Assembly (NCBI RefSeq): GCF_001544915.2
Contig: NZ_FCOE02000005.1
Coordinates: 310,001 to 374,000, forward strand
DNA: 64,000 nucleotides
Direction: 5' to 3'
From: Caballeronia pedi
Lineage (GTDB): Bacteria; Pseudomonadota; Gammaproteobacteria; Burkholderiales; Burkholderiaceae
Shown here in pieces: positions 8,568-17,464 of the stretch. The stretch's first letter is position 1. Each line of letters starts with the position of its first letter. The position numbers and the translations under genes are program-made. The notes beneath the pieces were generated by a model. That model was not told the DNA's origin and did no database searches. It saw only the letters and a program-made list of their open reading frames with translations.

Positions 8568-9024
8568 GGAGCGCACGGTCCGGTACATTGCCGAACCCGT
8601 TCGAGACGAAGTAGCAGAGCCTGCCATAACACCCGGCAAGGCGTCGGTCACCGTGGCGGTGCAGGCGCACTCGTTCCGCGGACCGATGCCGCCGCCCGAC
8701 CATCTCGCCCAATACGACTGCATCGTGCCGGACGCCGGGCGGCTGATCGTCGAGGAGTTTCAGATAAACGGCGAGCACGCGCGGAAAATCGAAAGCCTGA
8801 GTCTGCACGGGTCGATCCGCAAGGATATCCGCGCGCAGTTCATCGCCGGCTTTCTCGTATTGATCGGCTTCGGGCTCGTTTATGAACTCGCCGAACACGG
8901 TCACGATGGCGTCGCCATCGCGGTTGCGGTCACGCTGCTCGTCAGCGTGCTCACCGCGTTTCTGACCGGCACCGTAATGCGCGCAAACGGCGACATCGGC
9001 ATTAAAGAAGCGCTCGGCGATTGA
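8551..9024 (+). CDS. DUF2335 membrane protein
   Basis: The 157-residue product carries the DUF2335 signature: SFRGPMPPPDHLAQYDCIVP near residue 45, then a charged helix and two hydrophobic helices near the C-terminus (FIAGFLVLIGFGLVYELA and VAIAVAVTLLVSVLTAFLTG). Function is unknown; members occur in bacterial accessory regions and some phages. The start at 8551 fits GAAGGG at 8535-8540 with ten bases of spacing better than the ATG at 8542. Confidence 0.75.
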   Translation: MSGAVEERTVRYIAEPVRDEVAEPAITPGKASVTVAVQAHSFRGPMPPPDHLAQYDCIVPDAGRLIVEEFQINGEHARKIESLSLHGSIRKDIRAQFIAGFLVLIGFGLVYELAEHGHDGVAIAVAVTLLVSVLTAFLTGTVMRANGDIGIKEALGD

Positions 9025-9030
9025 TCCGCT

Positions 9031-9738
9031 TCAGGCGGCGATCGCCACGGTATCGCCTGGATCGGCTGCAGCAACAATCGGCAGATAACGCCTGCTGACA
9101 TCGAGCAGCGTCGCACCGAATCCCTTCCTGGCCCGAAAATCCGTCCGCGCACTCGTCACCACGCGCGGCGACGCGCTCCATTCGATCCGCGCGCCGATTG
9201 CAATGAGCGCCTCGACGAGCGCCACATCCTCGCTCGACTCCAGCGGAGGAAAACCACCCGCCTGCAAATACGCCTTCGCCGCCACGCCCAGGTTCGCGCC
9301 ATGAATATGCCGATGCCCGTCGGCGTCGGTATAGGTGCGGCCGAAGTGCTCGCGCACCGCACCGATATGCGGCGACCAGTCATGCACGCCGATCACGCCG
9401 CACACCGCGTCCGCGCAGCAGTCGAGCTGGCGCACGAGCCAGTCTTCCGCGACGGTCGTGTCGGCATCGGTGAACGCGAGCCAGCGCGCGCCCAGCGCCA
9501 GCGCCCGCTGGGCGCCGTGCGCACGCGCCATGCCGACATTGCGCGCCTCGATGCACGCCACGTCCGCGCCGAGCGAGCGCGCGATGTCGCCGGTCTGGTC
9601 GGTGCAGATGTCGGCCACGACGATCACGCGCGCCGCCTCGCCTAGCAGTTGATGATGATCCGCGGCGCGCCGTGCGGCCGCCACGCACGCGCCGATATGC
9701 GCGGCTTCGTTGTGAGCAGGAATGACGATCGCAAGCAT
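9031..9738 (-). CDS. Family 2 glycosyltransferase
   Basis: The 235-residue product opens with the GT-A nucleotide-sugar motif LAIVIPAHNEAAHI, continues with VVADICTDQT, and has FTDADTTV (the DxD metal site) near residue 90. Later HIHGANLGV and the acidic ESSEDVALVEAL fit inverting GT2 enzymes. There is no membrane segment, so it is probably cytoplasmic; donor and acceptor are unknown. The start at 9738 has CCGGAGC upstream, so a longer in-frame version to 9777 was not used. It is divergent from the DNA-repair gene. Confidence 0.85.
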   Translation of the reverse strand: MLAIVIPAHNEAAHIGACVAAARRAADHHQLLGEAARVIVVADICTDQTGDIARSLGADVACIEARNVGMARAHGAQRALALGARWLAFTDADTTVAEDWLVRQLDCCADAVCGVIGVHDWSPHIGAVREHFGRTYTDADGHRHIHGANLGVAAKAYLQAGGFPPLESSEDVALVEALIAIGARIEWSASPRVVTSARTDFRARKGFGATLLDVSRRYLPIVAAADPGDTVAIAA

Positions 9739-9854
9739 TTCGGCTCCGGTTTTCGATTGTTCGGCCGCCAACGACAAGCAATCGATAGCGGCAATGGATC
9801 GTTTTCAGCAATGGCCGTTCCCATGTTTCATAACCCGAAACGCCGCCCAAATAG

Positions 9855-9884
9855 TTGCCGCAAAGCAGAAGATATCGATAGAAT
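9855..9884 (+). promoter_or_regulatory. Sigma-70-type promoter for the UdgX gene
   Basis: TTGCCG at 9855-9860 (-35) and TAGAAT at 9879-9884 (-10) are separated by 18 bases and face the DUF4130-UdgX gene. The -10 box abuts the LexA box, so LexA would cover the transcription start. This is prediction from sequence only. Confidence 0.6.
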
Positions 9885-9904
9885 TACTGTATGGATATAC
9901 AGTA
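9885..9904 (+). promoter_or_regulatory. LexA (SOS) operator
   Basis: TACTGTATGGATATACAGTA matches the proteobacterial LexA consensus CTG-N10-CAG with near-complete dyad symmetry (TACTGTAT against ATACAGTA). It lies 21 bases upstream of the UdgX start codon and immediately after the predicted -10 box, the classic position for repression. Damage-inducible expression of the downstream gene is inferred. Confidence 0.85.
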
Positions 9905-9925
9905 CTTTTCTGATTCCGCTCGCCG

Positions 9926-11425
9926 ATGAAAAGCGTCACCATCGATCCATCGTTTGCGGCCTGGCGTACCGAAGCGCGCAATCTCCTGACGGAGGGCGTA
10001 CGGCCGGAGGACGTGCTGTGGCGCGAGTCGGATGCATCGGCGACGGTGTTCGGCTGCGTCGATCCGCCCCCGCCCGGTTCGGTGGATCCGAACGCGAAGA
10101 AGCCGGTCAGGGTCGCGCGCGAATTTCTCGCCATGCTGGAGACAGCGGCGTGCTATCGCGCGCCGGATCGCTGGCCGTTTCTGTACAAGGCGCTGTGGCG
10201 CTGGACGCAGGGCGACCGCGCGATCGCGTCGCCGGATGACGCGGACGGGCATCGGCTGCGCCAGATGATCGAAACGGTCGAAGCCGAGGAGCGCGAAATG
10301 CGCAAGGTGCTGCGTTTCAGGCATCGCGATTCGTCGCTCGGGCCGCCCGAGTTCATCAGCTGGTTCGAGCCGGTGCACGACCTGCTGGAGCACGCCGCGC
10401 TGCACTTCGCCACGCGCATGGGCAGCGCCACGTGGATGATCGCCACGCCGCACGGCGCCGCCTTCTGGGATGGCGCGCTGCTGCGCGTGGATCGCACGAG
10501 CGAGCCGGAGGAAAAGCCGATGGATTTCGGCGATACCTCGATGAGCGGCGAAGCGGTGAGCGGCGACGCCATCGAGGCGCTCTGGCTCGCGTATTACGAG
10601 AGCACGTTCGCGCCGGCGCAGGCGAACGCCGCCGAAATGGCATCGCATATGCCGGTGCGCTACTGGAAAAGCCCGGCGAACGCGCGCACCGACCCCGCGC
10701 TCATTTCCCGCGCCGATCCCTATTCGCGGCGCGAGCGCCATCCGCGCAATGTGCCGCCCGAGATGGAAGTGGCCATCAATACGGATCTGGAGCCGATCAA
10801 GGGCACGCTGCTCACCGAACCGCCGTCGCTCGACGCGTGCCGGCGCTGCGCGCTTTGGCGCAACGCGACGCAGGCCGTGCCGGGCGTCGGTCCCGCCGAT
10901 GCGCGCGTGATGCTCGTCGGCGAGCAGCCCGGCGATCAGGAAGATCGCGCGGGCCAGCCGTTCGTCGGCCCGGCGGGCAAGCTGCTCGACGATGCGCTCG
11001 CCGAAGCGCAGATCGCGCGCGCATCGCTGTATCTGACCAACGCGGTGAAGCACTTCAAGTGGGAAGCGCACGGCGAGGAACGCGCACATCTCGCACCCGC
11101 GCAGCGCGAGCGCGAAGCCTGCCGCTACTGGCTCGACGAAGAACTGAAACGCGTCGCGCCGAAAGTCGTCGTCGCGCTCGGAGCGACGGCGCTGAAGGCG
11201 CTCACGGGGCATCGCACGGCGCTGTCCGAGTATCTCGGCAAGACCATCGAGCACAAGGGACACATCATCGTGCCGACTTATCACCCGTCGTATCTGTTGC
11301 GTCTCGCCGACGACAACGTACGCGCGGAAGTCTTCGGAACGATCGTCGAGGCGCTGGTTTTCGCGCAGCAGATCGCGGACGGCACCGCGACCATCCGCAC
11401 GCCTGTCACGGACCGCGCGCGCTAA
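9926..11425 (+). CDS. Fused DUF4130 / UdgX-family uracil-DNA-binding protein
   Basis: The 499-residue product has two parts. Residues 1 to about 250 match the DUF4130 (TIGR03915) putative DNA-repair domain. From about 295 it is a family-4-like uracil-DNA glycosylase of the UdgX type: CRRC, VGEQPGDQEDRAGQPFVGPA (about 330-349), TNAVKHFKW and a late VPTYHPSYLLR. UdgX excises uracil from DNA and stays covalently attached through a loop histidine. That histidine appears to be H388, 11 residues before C399, but the loop reads GEERAH rather than the usual basic KRRIH. A LexA box precedes the gene. No radical-SAM partner gene lies nearby. Confidence 0.88.
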   Translation: MKSVTIDPSFAAWRTEARNLLTEGVRPEDVLWRESDASATVFGCVDPPPPGSVDPNAKKPVRVAREFLAMLETAACYRAPDRWPFLYKALWRWTQGDRAIASPDDADGHRLRQMIETVEAEEREMRKVLRFRHRDSSLGPPEFISWFEPVHDLLEHAALHFATRMGSATWMIATPHGAAFWDGALLRVDRTSEPEEKPMDFGDTSMSGEAVSGDAIEALWLAYYESTFAPAQANAAEMASHMPVRYWKSPANARTDPALISRADPYSRRERHPRNVPPEMEVAINTDLEPIKGTLLTEPPSLDACRRCALWRNATQAVPGVGPADARVMLVGEQPGDQEDRAGQPFVGPAGKLLDDALAEAQIARASLYLTNAVKHFKWEAHGEERAHLAPAQREREACRYWLDEELKRVAPKVVVALGATALKALTGHRTALSEYLGKTIEHKGHIIVPTYHPSYLLRLADDNVRAEVFGTIVEALVFAQQIADGTATIRTPVTDRAR

Positions 11426-11544
11426 ATGCAACAGGACGAAACGAGTCGCAACAAGACGAAAGCGCCGTCAACGTTCCTGTAAGCCGCGCGTTATACCGGT
11501 GTCGCGCCGCTTTGGCGCTCACCGAAGGTCCCGACCACACCTCC

Positions 11545-12039
11545 ATGGCCGCTCTCCCGCTCGAAGAACTCCGCCGTCAACAATCCCTCGTTGCGCTCGT
11601 GCCGAAATCGGCGGGGCAGCTGAAGACCGAACGCGAGCGCATCGTCGCGCGTCTGCAAATCCTGCTCAACGCCACGATCGCGCTGGCGCTGGCGGGCGCG
11701 GCGGTGATCGCCTGGCTGCCGTTTTCGCCGGTGCCGCACGAATTTCGCTTCGGTTTGCAGGAAGTGCTCGCCGTCGCGGTGTTCGCGTCGTGCCTGTTCA
11801 TCCTCCACGAGCGCGCCGAACTCGAACTCGGACTCTACAATTTCGAGCCGGTCGAGCAGACGACGCAAGGCGAGCTGCGCGCGCTGCTGCATCGCGTGCC
11901 GGAAGGCATGTCCTATCAGCAGGCGCTTGCTGCCGACAGCCGCACCTTCGTGACCGGCGAAGTCGATGACATTCGCCGCCGCGCCGAAGCGTTCACGCCG
12001 AAGACGCTGCCCGCCGACGACGGCAACGGGGAAACCTGA
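11545..12039 (+). CDS. Small membrane protein of unknown function
   Basis: The 164-residue product has a charged N-terminus, two hydrophobic helices near residues 45-65 (IALALAGAAVIAWLPF) and 75-90 (VLAVAVFASCLFIL), and a soluble C-terminal part rich in charged residues. It does not match a family I recognise. It starts at an ATG after ACCTCC, with no clear ribosome site, and ends before a strong terminator. The gap of 119 bases from the UdgX gene leaves co-transcription open. Confidence 0.65.
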   Translation: MAALPLEELRRQQSLVALVPKSAGQLKTERERIVARLQILLNATIALALAGAAVIAWLPFSPVPHEFRFGLQEVLAVAVFASCLFILHERAELELGLYNFEPVEQTTQGELRALLHRVPEGMSYQQALAADSRTFVTGEVDDIRRRAEAFTPKTLPADDGNGET

Positions 12040-12074
12040 GCGCCGCCGTCCGCCGCAATAAGCCGTACATCGAG

Positions 12075-12108
12075 CCGCCGCCTCGCCATCGCGAGGCGGC
12101 GGTTTTTT
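12075..12108 (+). terminator. Intrinsic terminator
   Basis: CCGCCGCCTCG, a short loop and CGAGGCGGCGG are followed by six T. It closes the transcript of the preceding membrane-protein gene, and possibly of the UdgX gene. The rest of the gap to 12346 holds no supported gene. Confidence 0.9.
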
Positions 12109-12346
12109 CATCGGCGCGCCAGACCGCCTGGCTTGACGTGTGCCCCCGCGACTCCTTCAATACGTGACAGATGCCGCAACCTGCGCTCAAACTGTCACGG
12201 TCCAGGACGCAATCTGTGTCTGCGCCATGCACTTTCCGGGCAAGATGCGCCCAAAGCGCCCGGGCATGGCGGGTGCTTGCCAAACCCGAGCCCCGCGCGA
12301 ATTCGCGGACCATCGAAACCAGGCCACGTCACTTGCAGGAGCCAGG

Positions 12347-12943
12347 ATGCGAGCCACTCCCCTTTCCACGTTGCGCGACGACCTCGCGACCGCGCTCGTT
12401 CCCGACGAGCCGAGCGCCCCGCCGCCATCCGCGGAAGCTGCCACACCGTCCGACGCCGATTACGCCGAGCTCGCCGCGTTCCACGGCATCGAGCGCGAGC
12501 GTCTGGTGCTGATCCATCCGGGCAGCCACCATGCCGCGCCGGCGTGGCCCGCCGAGCGTTACGCCGATGTCGCCGACCAGCTCGCCGCCGACGGCTGGCA
12601 GATCGCCATCGTCGGCGACGCGCCCGAACCCGAGCGCACCGCCGGCGTGCTCGGCGCGATGCAGACGGCCGCGCTCTTTCTCGCGGGCGCCGTCGCGCCG
12701 GCGATTTTGCCGCGCCTGATCGCGAACGCGCGCCTGCTCCTGTCCGACGATGCCGCCGCGTCCTCGCCCGTCGCCGCGGCCCGTGCGCTCGGCACGCCGC
12801 ATATCGTGCTCGCCGAGCATCCGCGCGATATCGGCAGCGACGCGATCATCGCGCGCGCCCGGGCCGCGCTCTCGAACACCGGCGACGCGCATCCTGGCCA
12901 GCCGTTCACGCTGCACATGCCGGCGGCGCACGAGTCCGCGTAG
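12347..12943 (+). CDS. GT9 (heptosyltransferase)-like protein, C-terminal half only
   Basis: The 198-residue product resembles only the second Rossmann half of ADP-heptose:LPS heptosyltransferases. Residues about 57-95 read LVLIHPGSHHAAPAWPAERY then IAIVGDAPEPE, matching the HPG...W...RF and G-x-x-x-E motifs, and LIANARLLLSDDAAASSPVA replaces the usual NDSGPMHLA. Family members are normally over 300 residues, so the N-terminal acceptor domain is missing. It starts behind CAGGAG. The intact frame suggests a retained short protein rather than a fresh pseudogene; activity is doubtful. Confidence 0.6.
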   Translation: MRATPLSTLRDDLATALVPDEPSAPPPSAEAATPSDADYAELAAFHGIERERLVLIHPGSHHAAPAWPAERYADVADQLAADGWQIAIVGDAPEPERTAGVLGAMQTAALFLAGAVAPAILPRLIANARLLLSDDAAASSPVAAARALGTPHIVLAEHPRDIGSDAIIARARAALSNTGDAHPGQPFTLHMPAAHESA

Positions 12944-12969
12944 CATCGATCCACCCATCGGGGGACACC

Positions 12970-13131
12970 ATGAAATTCGACATGCAGACCAATCCCGTTC
13001 CGGATCCCGTCGCGGACCCGAACCGCGATCCGGAAGCCGATCCGCTCACGCCGCCCTCGCCGGGTCATCGTCCGGACGAGCCGCAGCATCCCGACGCGCC
13101 GCCCGACAAGGACCCGATCCGCCGCCTCTGA
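12970..13131 (+). CDS. Small Pro/Asp-rich protein
   Basis: The 53-residue product is almost entirely Pro, Asp, Glu, His and Arg (for example VPDPVADPNRDPEADPLTPP) and is expected to be disordered and acidic. It starts behind GGGGA, 26 bases after the GT9-like gene. I do not recognise a family; small proteins of this style occur widely in Burkholderiaceae. Confidence 0.55.
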   Translation: MKFDMQTNPVPDPVADPNRDPEADPLTPPSPGHRPDEPQHPDAPPDKDPIRRL

Positions 13132-13239
13132 TCCTACGGGAATTCCCGCCCTACATTCCGCCGCAGCGCCTGCCGTAAAGCGGGCATGCGGCGGCGTGCG
13201 CCGTCGCAACGGACAACGCAAAGAGGCGACGGGCGCAAC

Positions 13240-14790
13240 ATGAACAGAATGACGTTGAACAGAAAGCTCGGCTCGATGATCGCCGTGCTGTGGATCGGCT
13301 TGATCGCGATCGGGATCATCGGCGCGTGGCAGAACCGGACGTCGATGATCGACGACCGCAAGGAACAATTGAAGACCCTCGTCAACGAGGCGCACGCCAT
13401 CACCGCGCACTACGCGGCGCTCGCGGCCAACAAGACGCTCACCGAAGACGAAGCGAAGAAGCGCGCGCTCGAAGTGGTCGGCGCGATCCGTTACGGCACG
13501 GATGGCTATCTCTCCATCAACGATTCGCGTCCGACGATGGTGATGCACCCGATCAAGCCGGCCATGAACGGGAAGGATCTGTCGGCCTATACCGATCCGG
13601 CGGGCAATCGCCTGTTCGTCGATATCGTCAAGGCGGGCGATCAGCCGGGCGGCGGCTACATCAGCTATCTGTGGCCGAAGCCGGGCAGCGACAAGCCGGT
13701 TTCGAAGCTCTCGTACGCGCAGCGCTTCGGGCAGTGGGACTGGTACCTCGTCACGGGCATGTACATGGACGACGTGCAGAGCGCGTTCTACGCGAGCGCG
13801 TTGCGCTGGCTCGCGATCACGGCGCTGCTTGGCGGCATCGCGACGGCGGCGATGCTCGTGGTTCTGCGCAGCATCAGAAGAAATCTCGGCGGCGAACTGG
13901 AACTTGCGGTCGGCGCGGCGCATCGCATCGCGCGCGGCGACCTGACGAGCGCCGTCGACGTCCATCCGAACGACACGACCAGCCTCCTGCACGCGCTCAG
14001 CGTGATGCAGCGCGGGCTCGTCGAGACCGTTTCGCGCGTGCGCAACGGCACCGAGAACATCAACGTGGGCGCGTCGGAAATCGCGGCGGGCAATACCGAT
14101 CTCTCGCAGCGCACCGAGGAGCAGGCCGCCGCGCTCGTGCAGACCGCGTCGAGCATGGATCAGATGACCGCCAACGTGAAGAACAACGCGGACAGCGCCA
14201 CGCAGGCCGCGCGGCTCGCGGAACAGGCGGCGGATGTGGCGACGCGCGGCAGCGGCGTCGTCGACGACGTGATCGACACGATGACGCGCATCACCGCGAG
14301 TTCGCAGCAGATCGGCGACATCATCGGCGTGATCGACGGCATCGCGTTCCAGACCAACATCCTCGCGCTCAACGCGGCTGTCGAAGCGGCGCGCGCGGGC
14401 GAACAGGGACGCGGCTTCGCGGTCGTCGCGGCCGAAGTGCGCAGCCTCGCGCAGCGCTCCGCGACGGCGGCGAAGGAGATCAAGGCGCTCATCGAGACCT
14501 CGACGCAGACGGTGCAGCAAGGCGCGTCGCTCGTGACGAACGCGGGCTCGACGATGACCGAGATCGTGCAATCGGTGCGCCGCGTGAACGAGATTCTCGA
14601 CGAGATCAGCCACGCGTCGCGCGAGCAGAGCGCGGGCATCGAGCAGGTGAACCGCGCGGTCGTCGAGATGGATCAGGTGACGCAGCAAAACGCCGCGCTC
14701 GTCGAAGAGGCGGCGGCGGCCGCGCATTCGCTGAAGGATCAGGTGGATGTGCTGCGCGAGGCGATCGGGAGTTTCAGGCTGCCGGCGTGA
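13240..14790 (+). CDS. Methyl-accepting chemotaxis protein with a periplasmic Cache domain
   Basis: The 516-residue chemoreceptor has a first membrane helix at about 12-30, a periplasmic single-Cache domain ([11 protein letters not shown], then [17 protein letters not shown]), a second helix near 185-207, a HAMP region, and a long cytoplasmic signalling coil. The conserved hairpin tip reads [20 protein letters not shown] followed by [20 protein letters not shown], which contacts CheA and CheW. The C-terminus (GSFRLPA) lacks an NWETF-type CheR/CheB tether. Cache domains of this type often sense small organic acids, but the ligand is unknown. No other chemotaxis genes are nearby. Confidence 0.93.
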   Translation: MNRMTLNRKLGSMIAVLWIGLIAIGIIGAWQNRTSMIDDRKEQLKTLVNEAHAITAHYAALAANKTLTEDEAKKRALEVVGAIRYGTDGYLSINDSRPTMVMHPIKPAMNGKDLSAYTDPAGNRLFVDIVKAGDQPGGGYISYLWPKPGSDKPVSKLSYAQRFGQWDWYLVTGMYMDDVQSAFYASALRWLAITALLGGIATAAMLVVLRSIRRNLGGELELAVGAAHRIARGDLTSAVDVHPNDTTSLLHALSVMQRGLVETVSRVRNGTENINVGASEIAAGNTDLSQRTEEQAAALVQTASSMDQMTANVKNNADSATQAARLAEQAADVATRGSGVVDDVIDTMTRITASSQQIGDIIGVIDGIAFQTNILALNAAVEAARAGEQGRGFAVVAAEVRSLAQRSATAAKEIKALIETSTQTVQQGASLVTNAGSTMTEIVQSVRRVNEILDEISHASREQSAGIEQVNRAVVEMDQVTQQNAALVEEAAAAAHSLKDQVDVLREAIGSFRLPA

Positions 14791-14808
14791 GGCTTTCGAT
14801 CACGTGAG

Positions 14809-16002
14809 TCAGGCGAGGAATCGTTCGACGAGCCTCGCCCAGTACGCTGCGCCGATCGGCAGATTCTTGTCGTTGAAATCGTAATGCGGGTTGTGGACCA
14901 TGCAGCCGTCCTCACCCGCGCCGTTGCCGAGACGCAGGAACGAGCCCGGCCGCTCTTGCAGCATGAACGCGAAATCCTCGCTGCCCATCAGCAAATCCGC
15001 GTGCGCGACGACATTCTCTTCGCCGACCAGCTCGCGCGCCACCTGAATCGCGAACTCCGTTTCCGCGTCCGAATTGACGACCACCGGATAGCCTTCCAGA
15101 TACTTTACGGTCGCCGTGGCGCCGTAGCTCGCGGCCTGCGCTTCGACGAGTTCCTTGATGCGGCGCTTGAGCAGCACGCGCACCTGCGGGTCGAACGAAC
15201 GCACCGACAGTTCGAGCGTCGCGCGATTCGGAATGACGTTGTTGACCGTGCCCGCGTGCATCGAACCGACGGTGACCACGGCCGGCTGCGCCGGATCGAC
15301 ATTGCGCGCGACGATCGTCTGCAGCGCCATCACGATGCTCGCCGTCACGACGACCGGATCGACCGACAGATGCGGACGCGCCGCGTGGCCGCCGACGCCT
15401 TCGATCACGATCGACACCTGATCGCCCGCCGCCATGAACGGCCCCTTGCGGAACAGGAACGTGCCCGGCTGCGCGCCGGGATGGTTGTGCACGCCGAACA
15501 CGGCATCGCAATGAAAGCGCTCGAACAGGCCTTCCGCGATCATTTTCTGCGCGCCGCTCGGCACGCCGTGCTCTTCCGCCGGCTGAAAGTACAGATTCAC
15601 CGTGCCGTTGAAACGCCGCGTGCGCGCGAGATGGCGCGCGGCGCCGAGCAGCATCGTCGTGTGGCCGTCGTGGCCGCACGCGTGCATCTTGCCGTGCGTC
15701 TCGCTTGCATAGGGCTTGCCGGTCTGCTCGATGATCGGCAGCGCGTCCATGTCGGCGCGCAGGCCGATGCTCTTCGCGCCATCGCCCGCTTTCAAGGTGC
15801 CGACGACGCCCGTGCCGCCGACCCCGCGTGTCACCTGCCAGCCCCACTCTTCCAGCCGCTCGGCGACGAGCGCCGCGGTGCGCGTCTCCTCGTAGGAGAG
15901 CTCGGGATGACGGTGGATATCGTGGCGGATCGCGCGCAGCGACGGGGCGTCGTCGGAGAGATCGGCGATGACGGTGAGGTTTGCGTTGGACGGAGTTGGC
16001 AT
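14809..16002 (-). CDS. M20-family amidohydrolase (hippurate hydrolase/aminoacylase type)
   Basis: The 397-residue cytoplasmic enzyme belongs to the M20D metallopeptidase family, which cleaves N-acyl amino acids. Zinc-site motifs are present: RHDIHRHPELSYEE, HACGHDGHTTMLLGAA, the catalytic PAEEHGVPSG, GVHNHP and a late GSEDFAFMLQE. Length and order are typical of HipO and indole-acetyl-amino-acid hydrolases; which substrate is used cannot be told. It converges on the chemoreceptor gene, and the AT-rich islet begins shortly upstream. Confidence 0.9.
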   Translation of the reverse strand: MPTPSNANLTVIADLSDDAPSLRAIRHDIHRHPELSYEETRTAALVAERLEEWGWQVTRGVGGTGVVGTLKAGDGAKSIGLRADMDALPIIEQTGKPYASETHGKMHACGHDGHTTMLLGAARHLARTRRFNGTVNLYFQPAEEHGVPSGAQKMIAEGLFERFHCDAVFGVHNHPGAQPGTFLFRKGPFMAAGDQVSIVIEGVGGHAARPHLSVDPVVVTASIVMALQTIVARNVDPAQPAVVTVGSMHAGTVNNVIPNRATLELSVRSFDPQVRVLLKRRIKELVEAQAASYGATATVKYLEGYPVVVNSDAETEFAIQVARELVGEENVVAHADLLMGSEDFAFMLQERPGSFLRLGNGAGEDGCMVHNPHYDFNDKNLPIGAAYWARLVERFLA

Positions 16003-16405
16003 GGAGAAGGCCTTGCAGATACGTGGAAAACGGCGGACATGATCCTCCAGATGGGCGGAGGTTTCCAGTTCTGTGTGGGATTTTTTTGGGCTGTTCGGAG
16101 ATTTTAGGGGAAAGCGCTTGGGGTTAGGCTGTAGTCGGCCAGTAGACGCTCAACCACGCATATCGGTCTTGCCAACGTTCGCCAGGAATGAACAGTATCG
16201 CGGACGTTGGCGGCGTCGAGTCGAAAGAGGCGAACAGTCGCTTACAAGGAAAGACGTTCGGATAACTTGCGTCCGGAAGTTCTTTGACAAACATTCAAGA
16301 TTGCGGACCAAACCAGTTGATTGCGAAGACCTCCGCAACTAGCGTTGCCGACGCTCGATTTGTTCTGAAGAAAATGACGACTTTCAGATGCTCGCGGCCT
16401 GAAAA
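16003..16405. other. Intergenic region at the edge of an AT-rich islet
   Basis: No gene is supported. Base composition drops from about 16080. Short open frames exist but lack ribosome sites or recognisable features. An inverted pair GCCAACGT / ACGTTGGC lies around 16168-16211. No repeat or attachment site bounding the islet could be found by eye. Confidence 0.45.
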
Positions 16406-17464
16406 TCATCGCGCGACCGCAGTAATCACGCATTCTCGCTTCTGATGTTCCTCTTCGTACGAAAAATCTCCGTTTGGCGTATACCATGTTTTACGCATCC
16501 ATCCGCTTCGAAGCGTACCCACAACCTTGAGCGAACTTCTCGCCAGCTGCAAAGAAGCCGCCTTTTCAATGACGTTGCCATTTGCCGAACATTGCATGCG
16601 CTGCAAATTATTGCAGCCCGCCGGCCTACCACCCCAAAGGGGCCAAGGATCCTGATTGCCAAAGTCATTCTGTATCAACGGGACCGGATCAACGTTGATT
16701 TGTTCGACTAGGTAGCGCAGTAGTTCGGCTAGTCGCTCCCCGCACAGCGAACTGGGAGTTCCGCCTTTCGTATCGGTATATCGCGGCGTGACTACTTTCT
16801 CCCACGTCTCTCTGAGCGTCCATTTAATTCCCGCAAGTTTGTCGCTTGGACTCATCCACATAACAACTTCAGCGGGCTCGTCGTTAAGGGTTGTTTTGAA
16901 GCTTACAAACCTTGTTCCATTCTCGTCCTGGTGCCATACGTGCGTTCGTTGTCCTAGGTACGAGATGATCTGCGAACTACTTGCTCCGCGTGACGGATAA
17001 CCAAACTCGGCAAAGTTGATAGTCTTTTGCAATGGCGGCGAAATATTTGTGACGGCGCCACCCGGATTAGGCGTTGCTTTATCAGCTGGGTTCGAAGTAA
17101 CAGGTGGAAACATTATCCTGATTAAAGTGGAGAATACCATCATGCTGCATTGCGTTTTGTCAGCAATTACTTTAGGTAGGTCCGCCTCCAAAACGGCTCT
17201 CTTTCCTTCGGCATTTTTTATACTTCCACCGAGCGAAACTTTCGGATCCGCCAGCTTTTTGAATAGCTCGCTCAATTCCGCTTTGCCTTCAGCTTTCAAC
17301 TGATATTCGCTGGAGCTGTATTCGATCGGTGCTGTCTTACACAATCGGTCTGCCGTGTCCGTTACGATCTTCATCTGAGCTTCGGTGACTTCGGCCGCAC
17401 TCCCGCCTCGTAAAAACGAGAAAAAAAAGAAAAACAGAAAGAGTTTTGATTTCGGCGAGCGCAT
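16406..17464 (-). CDS. Secreted orphan protein in an AT-rich islet
   Basis: The 352-residue product has a signal peptide (MRSPKSKLFLFFFFFSFLRGGSAA) and no other membrane segment, so it is probably periplasmic or secreted. I recognise no domain. The mature part has several cysteines (KTQCSMM, SLCGER, GCNNLQRMQC, RECVI) that could form disulphides. Base use is unlike the neighbours: 16861-16920 has 26 G/C of 60, against 42 of 60 in 15361-15420. This suggests recent transfer. Low-G+C flanks extend on both sides. Confidence 0.75.
   Translation of the reverse strand: MRSPKSKLFLFFFFFSFLRGGSAAEVTEAQMKIVTDTADRLCKTAPIEYSSSEYQLKAEGKAELSELFKKLADPKVSLGGSIKNAEGKRAVLEADLPKVIADKTQCSMMVFSTLIRIMFPPVTSNPADKATPNPGGAVTNISPPLQKTINFAEFGYPSRGASSSQIISYLGQRTHVWHQDENGTRFVSFKTTLNDEPAEVVMWMSPSDKLAGIKWTLRETWEKVVTPRYTDTKGGTPSSLCGERLAELLRYLVEQINVDPVPLIQNDFGNQDPWPLWGGRPAGCNNLQRMQCSANGNVIEKAASLQLARSSLKVVGTLRSGWMRKTWYTPNGDFSYEEEHQKRECVITAVAR

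Noticed and set aside
12559..14727. 722-codon minus-strand frame opposite the chemoreceptor gene
   Set aside because: The chemoreceptor has full family motifs; the antisense frame has none.
16073..16487. Short frames of 62-89 codons on both strands beside the AT-rich islet
   Set aside because: No ribosome site, signal peptide or known motif; overlapping frames contradict each other.
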